Source: Xanthostigma xanthostigma
Lineage: Eukaryota > Arthropoda > Insecta > Raphidioptera > Raphidiidae
Length of the DNA: 64,000 nucleotides
Assembly (NCBI GenBank): GCA_963575645.1
Contig: OY754468.1
Span: 20,794,465-20,858,464, forward strand
Reading direction: 5' to 3'
Shown here: piece by piece, positions 59,177 through 64,000 of the stretch
Layout of the letters: each line of letters begins with the position of its first letter
Numbering within the stretch: position 1 is the stretch's first letter
Position numbers and translations under genes: made by a program
Notes under the pieces: generated by a model
Told to the model about the DNA's origin: nothing
The model's input: the letters and a program-made list of their open reading frames with translations, nothing else
Database searches by the model: none

Positions 59177-59763
59177 TTGACCCTGCAGGCCATCCCTGTA
59201 ACTTCCCGCTATTTTCGAGTTCAAAACGCTCAAAAATATATAAAATATAGCAAGAAGTTTATTTTTTAGCTTTTCGAGCCCAAAAAAAAAAACACTTTGT
59301 TACGAAATTTTCGTTCACGATATCTCATGAACAAATGAACCGATTTTGATGCGATTTGCGGTAGTCGACGCAATTTTTTAACCTAAAAAAATAATTTATT
59401 ACAGAAAAATCGATCTCATAGGAATTTTACGAGCAATTTAAAAAAAAAACACTTTTTTACGATTTTTTCGTTCACGGTATCTCGTGAACAAATGAACTGA
59501 TTTTGATGCGGTTTGCGGAAATCGACGCAGTTTGTTAAGGAGAAGAGCTGATTAGATTTTGGAATTAATCGGTTTAGTAGTTTAGAAAATATTTTACAAA
59601 AGCAAATTTTAAAAAATTTTTGAAACTTGTTTTTTTAAGATTTCTCAAAATTTTTTGGGCCGAATCGTTTCAAATTTTCAGGAAGTCTAAGTTCACCAAG
59701 TTCACGTCAGATGCCGCAAACCGCGTTTCAGTCGGACACTCCATTCAAAAGATATAAAAGGTT

Positions 59764-59796
<33 letters not shown>

Positions 59797-59968
59797 CAAC
59801 ACACATACATACAGCCCTACGGACATCATCGCCAAAATAGTTTCAATAGCTTCCTAGGACCTCAAAACGTCAATATCTGGCGAAAACTCGATTTTCGAAA
59901 ATCGGGGTGAAACCAATAACTTCCCGATTTTTGAAAAAAAAAATTTTTTTTTTTAAGCGGGAAGTTAA
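59177..59968 (-). repeat. Family G, copy 3 (inverted)
   Basis: Plus strand starts GACCCTGCAGGCCATCCCTG and ends AAGCGGGAAGTTAA. It has the (AC)n tract at 59765-59810 that mirrors the (GT)n of copy 1. Confidence 0.75.
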
Positions 59969-59974
59969 TAATAA

Positions 59975-60980
59975 ATCAGTTAATTTACTAGAAATCAATT
60001 AAAAAAATGAATGCACACTTTTTATTTTTTTGGTTTTTTAATTCTGAATTTTTATTATGTACATAATTTTATTACAATTCATTCTTATTTTATTATGTCC
60101 ACTCATGCGCCTAGGCACAGGTTTTTTGACATTAGCGCGTTATAACTTTAAAAATATTAATTTTAGAAAAAAAAAATTGAATTAAAAGCTGTAGAAAATT
60201 TGTAGATTTAAAACTTAAGTCATTCGCATTTTATTGTTTAAACAATTATTAGAAGAGATATGGATCCAAAAGTCAATAAACAAATCGTAATAGTTGAATA
60301 AGTCGTAAACGGTAAGTGATACAAAAAAAAAAGTATTGAACAAAAAAGATAGTAAATTTATTTATCTACAATAAAGGTTATTACCTTTTTTCGCCTCAAG
60401 TGCACGGTTAGGGAGATATAGGCTGAAACGTTTTTTGTCAAAATGGCGGCACTTCCGCCCTCCTTATTTGTAAGGATTTTGTGCATTTAGGGTCAGTACG
60501 TGATACTGAAACTATTTAAGAAAACAAACAAAAGTTGTAGGATAATGCAGAAAAAAATTCTCTATTACCTGTACTAGTGCCATAGTAATTAAAACAGTTT
60601 TATTATTTACATCATTTTAATTCAAAATTCTTATTTTGTCATTAATTCTGAATTTTTATTATGTAGGTACATAATTTTATTTGAATTCATATTTATTTTA
60701 TTATCTCTTCATAATTAAAATTCTCAATATATTCTATGTGTATAGATGTAAAATTAATCTCTTCCATTTTTATTATGCTGTGACAAAATTTTTTTTCTGT
60801 TTTGACTTTTCAGATAATTTTTCTTTTACTATTAAATACAATAACTTCCTATTGGAAGTTAAATATCAATATAAATCAATAAAATAAGTATTATAGATAA
60901 AATATTTACCTATTATATTTGGCAATGTTACATTTTTTCTTACGTACTGCTGACAAAGGTAATCTTGTTTATTTTCCAAG
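59975..60980. other. AT-rich stretch, nothing recognised
   Basis: TTCTGAATTTTTATTATGTA occurs twice (about 60041 and 60645), so a short duplication is present. No gene. Confidence 0.35.
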
Positions 60981-60984
60981 GCGA

Positions 60985-61955
60985 TAATCCATGTTGAAAC
61001 GCTGGACTTCTGTTGGTACAAAGCTGGAAATGAAGTCACTGTGGGCTCGCCTGCTAGCTCACAAAATTACAATAAGAACAGGGGCTATTGTTCTTTCAAG
61101 GTCATCTGCTGGCTCTGAGCAAGAACCAATCTGGAAACGGTATCTTGTAACGTGGGTGACATGAACAAAGGCCCACAAACAAACATTATGACATAGTGTG
61201 TGTTTGTAAAGATGTCTCGTGTAATGGCAAGGTGACCTCTTAAATGACAAGGAATGATTTTAATACCAACTGTGTAAAATGGTGTGTGTGTCGTAGCTGC
61301 CCTGGGAATGGTGTTGTCACAACAAGCACGTTTCGAACAAAATGGTTGATGTTTAAAATACATTTCCTCTTATAATTGTAATTTTGTAAGAATTGAACAG
61401 TTTTTTATCCTTTTTTATTAAATAATATTGTTCATAACATAAGTAGACAATTTTGAAACTCCCGCTTTGATGCGCTTTGGTGAGCTGGCGCCATTTCAGC
61501 GATGCCAATGACTGAAAAAAGTTCGTCAAAAGTACATTTTCATTAATTTTCATGCTATCATGTTGGCATTAAAATTATTCCTTCAGACAAATAAGAGAAG
61601 CTCGAATAGCATTGAGTTTCATACCCCTGGTCAGTCCTGCATTAAAGTTCCGTGTCCCGTATTATAGGAAATGTCCCGCATTATTACGTGAATTTTACGA
61701 GACCCGTGTGGCTATATGAAAAAGACTTTTTTTTGGCTCTTCAAATTCTACCCAAAACAAAGTTTTTTAGTTTAGTCGTTTGGTTTTGGTGTTCCTATTA
61801 ATAAAACTTAAAAATATTGATTTATTTAGCTTTATACCCCGCCCCCCAGAAAAAAAAATATCTACGCCCTTGTGTGAAGCGAGCACATAATAGCAATTAA
61901 GAAAACTAGTACTGAAATCTAGCGGCAAATCCAGCCTCGTATGCAGCGAACTTTA
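60985..61955. repeat. Family H, diverged copy 4
   Basis: GGAAATGAAGTCACTGTGGG, GAGCAAGAACCAATCTGG and, at the far end, AAATCCAGCCTCGTATGCAG match blocks of 50680-51072. The intervening ~700 bp is unrelated and probably includes insertions. Confidence 0.45.
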
Positions 61956-62192
61956 AATTAAAATCGTTGCAACGAATATATCAAACCACTATATAGTATA
62001 CAACCCAGCCCTAAATTTTAACGGCACATGCCAGCACAGATGATAATTTCAAAAACACCCGTTCTTTCCGTAGTTACAGCACCAGTCAATTCAACATATT
62101 ACGATATTTTTTCATTGCAGAGCTACGGCTTCCCGTATAAACTGGGTCGTAATTTTGGAAAACAGGCTACGGCATATTTTTTTCTAGTTATA

Positions 62193-62362
62193 TTAAGGAT
62201 CAATCTATGTCCGTATTGTAACAAATTTTTCATTTTTTACTTTGTTAATTAATGGCGAATGCTTTTAAAAGACACTTTTTACGGTTTTTAAAATTTTTAT
62301 AAAAATTTTTCTGCTAAAAAAATTAAAAAAATGGTACAATAGGGACATAGATTGATCCTTAA
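62193..62362. repeat. Small inverted repeat
   Basis: TTAAGGATCAATCTATGTCC (62193) is repeated inverted at 62343-62362. The loop of about 120 nt is A/T-rich. Confidence 0.7.
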
Positions 62363-62364
62363 TC

Positions 62365-63040
62365 TCCATAAAAATAATTTTTCATAATTTTATCTCTCGT
62401 TTTACGATCAGATTTATACAGGACCGCAGACCACTGTATTGCATTGAGAAAACCAGGGGAAACGGGCTCTTAACAAAAAAAAATGTAAATAAATATAGCT
62501 ATGTTTTAATTTAATAACATTTTTATATATTTAATATTGTGTCCACGCAATGAGTACATGGCATTAATTATTATATTAATTAATTATAAATTCCGTAAAG
62601 CTCGAACGCTACACAGATACCTTAAATTCTTGGTATTTAGTTTTAATTTTAGATTCTTTGCTGTAAATTCTGAAATAAAATAATTTATAAAAACTTGTAG
62701 CTCATAGTACCTACATTGATTTATTTTAGAAGACATCATTTGAGTAATGGTTGTTTAAAACCGTAAGAAAACAAAATTATAGACAGAGTTTTTATTAAAA
62801 ATGTGCTAGTGGTCGCTAAGTGGTCGAATTAATTACATTTTTAAGTTTGAACGTTATAGAGGTTCTTTTGTCATTACATGAATTTCGTCTGAATCGATTT
62901 TTCTGGTGTTAATTCGTACACATTGTAATGAAACATATATTGCGCACTTTCCATCATTAAAACGAAGAGAACAATGTATGTTTCATGACAATGTGAGCGA
63001 ATTAACACACTCAAATTGGTACCACAACTTTTTTTCCTTC
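62365..63040. other. AT-rich stretch, nothing recognised
   Basis: No supported gene or repeat. Confidence 0.35.
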
Positions 63041-63047
63041 CCGTATT

Positions 63048-63580
63048 TATATTTGTTACGGTCAACGTCCGGAATTCGGGTAATGTCGACAATGCCCGGG
63101 CAATGTCGACATTGACCGGTCGACAATGCTCGAGCCACATCGGGCAATGTCCGAAATCGGACAAGGATCAAAAAATAGATTTTTTTTAAACATGAAACGC
63201 TAACATTGGATTGTATCTTTATCATGATAAGTTATCATTAACGTTTTATGGAATTTTTATCACTGATATCAACTTACTATTGAAGAATATTTTTTTTCAG
63301 CTTTCTATTACAATAATTATTGAAAACAATTATAATTTATTTATTATTTATATGATATGAGCAATAAACAATATATCTCAATGCATTGAATTTCAGAACT
63401 CACATTTATTCCAGCAATAAAAATAAAAATCAAAACTATAACAGATAATCTATTTTTTGAATCTTGTTCAATTTCGGACATTGCCGGATGTGGCTCGGGC
63501 ATTGCCGACATTGACCGGTCAATTTTGACATTGCCCTGGCATTGTCGACATTTCCCGGATTCCGGACATTGACCGTAACT
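63048..63580. mobile_element. MITE with long CG-rich TIRs
   Basis: The arms at about 63055-63165 and 63465-63578 are inverted repeats. They begin TTACGGTCAAC and end TTGACCGTAA, and each contains several CAATGTCGACATTGACCGG-type subrepeats. The centre is plain AT-rich DNA. Frames of 69-110 codons over it are by-products. Confidence 0.8.
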
Positions 63581-63590
63581 TATAAAAGTA

Positions 63591-63777
63591 TCGAATATAA
63601 TATATATAAAACTCAAAATCCGTCCGTCCGACAAAACTTTTAAACGGTAAGTCCGATCATCATGAAATTTGGACACAATATTCAGCTCCGTAAACTAAGA
63701 TGAACGTGCGTGCTCATGTTCCCCGTCCCCCCATTCGATCTTTTGCACCCGGGTGAAACCGCGGGACGAACCGGTAG
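63591..63777 (+). mobile_element. Short Helitron III
   Basis: TCGAATATAATATATATAAA after A, then GTCCGACAAAACTTTTAAAC and TCATGAAATTTGGACACAAT shared with Helitron I. It ends CCCGGGTGAAACCGCGGGAC then CCGGTAG before T. It lacks the tRNA insert. Confidence 0.65.
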
Positions 63778-64000
63778 TTGAACATAAATGAACTATTTTT
63801 ATAGACAAAATTTACGGAAAATTTTTGTAAGATTATTTGAGCGTGGATTTTTTGTGGATGAATTTAAGAGACGTACAAAGTAAAATCTAGAACAACGAAT
63901 ATTAAAAGCAAACTTTTATACATCTATATATTAGCAGCACTGATGTAAGGAATTAAAAACAAAGTTTTTTCAGTGTATAATTAAACATTGCTAAAGTGGA

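Overview
This 64 kb window is AT-rich eukaryotic DNA, almost certainly from an insect. The evidence is a Ty3/gypsy LTR retrotransposon, a DD41D mariner, Helitron-like elements with tRNA-derived inserts, hAT- and Tigger-like miniature elements, tRNA-derived SINEs and long A/T runs. Several dispersed families resemble repeats I remember from Lepidoptera and Hemiptera, but I cannot fix the order without a search. I found no host protein-coding gene that I can support. Every recognisable coding stretch belongs to a mobile element.

Layout. 0-13 kb: small TIR elements, a 656 bp hAT-like element with a perfect 8 bp target duplication, a LINE fossil, a long hairpin element, the first copy of repeat family G, a foldback, the first copy of MITE family B, a tRNA-derived SINE with a 14 bp target duplication, and a second LINE fossil. 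13-19 kb: hAT remnants, a second MITE-B copy, a Helitron-like 3' end and otherwise empty AT-rich DNA. 19.09-21.37 kb: a tandem array of 19 units of exactly 120 bp, followed by a third MITE-B copy and an element with 120 bp GCGCATGCGC modules. 22.5-27.2 kb: more nested repeats.

27.22-35.78 kb holds the main item: a full-length, very young gypsy element. Its 1034 bp LTRs differ at one site by eye. It has a 4 bp target duplication, a Gag ORF, a textbook -1 frameshift signal (GGGAAAC, 7 nt spacer, stem-loop) and Pol in the -1 frame. Pol is broken by one frame change inside reverse transcriptase. A paralogue of the insertion site without the element lies at 24.24-24.43 kb. A decayed DD41D mariner follows at 36.28-37.54 kb.

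38-64 kb: second and third copies of family G, SINE-like and tRNA-like sequences, two Helitrons joined head to tail, about 244 bp of pure (TA)n beside Helitron-like tails, a fifth MITE-B copy, several long foldbacks, and a strongly inverted CG-rich MITE at 63 kb. Most stretches between these are AT-rich with nothing recognisable.

The parts do not form a pathway. The window is a nested mobile-element landscape whose main biological interest is in element structure: the 120 bp array with its CRE-like palindromes, the frameshift signal, the hammerhead-core-like motif of the hairpin family, and the tRNA-carrying Helitrons.
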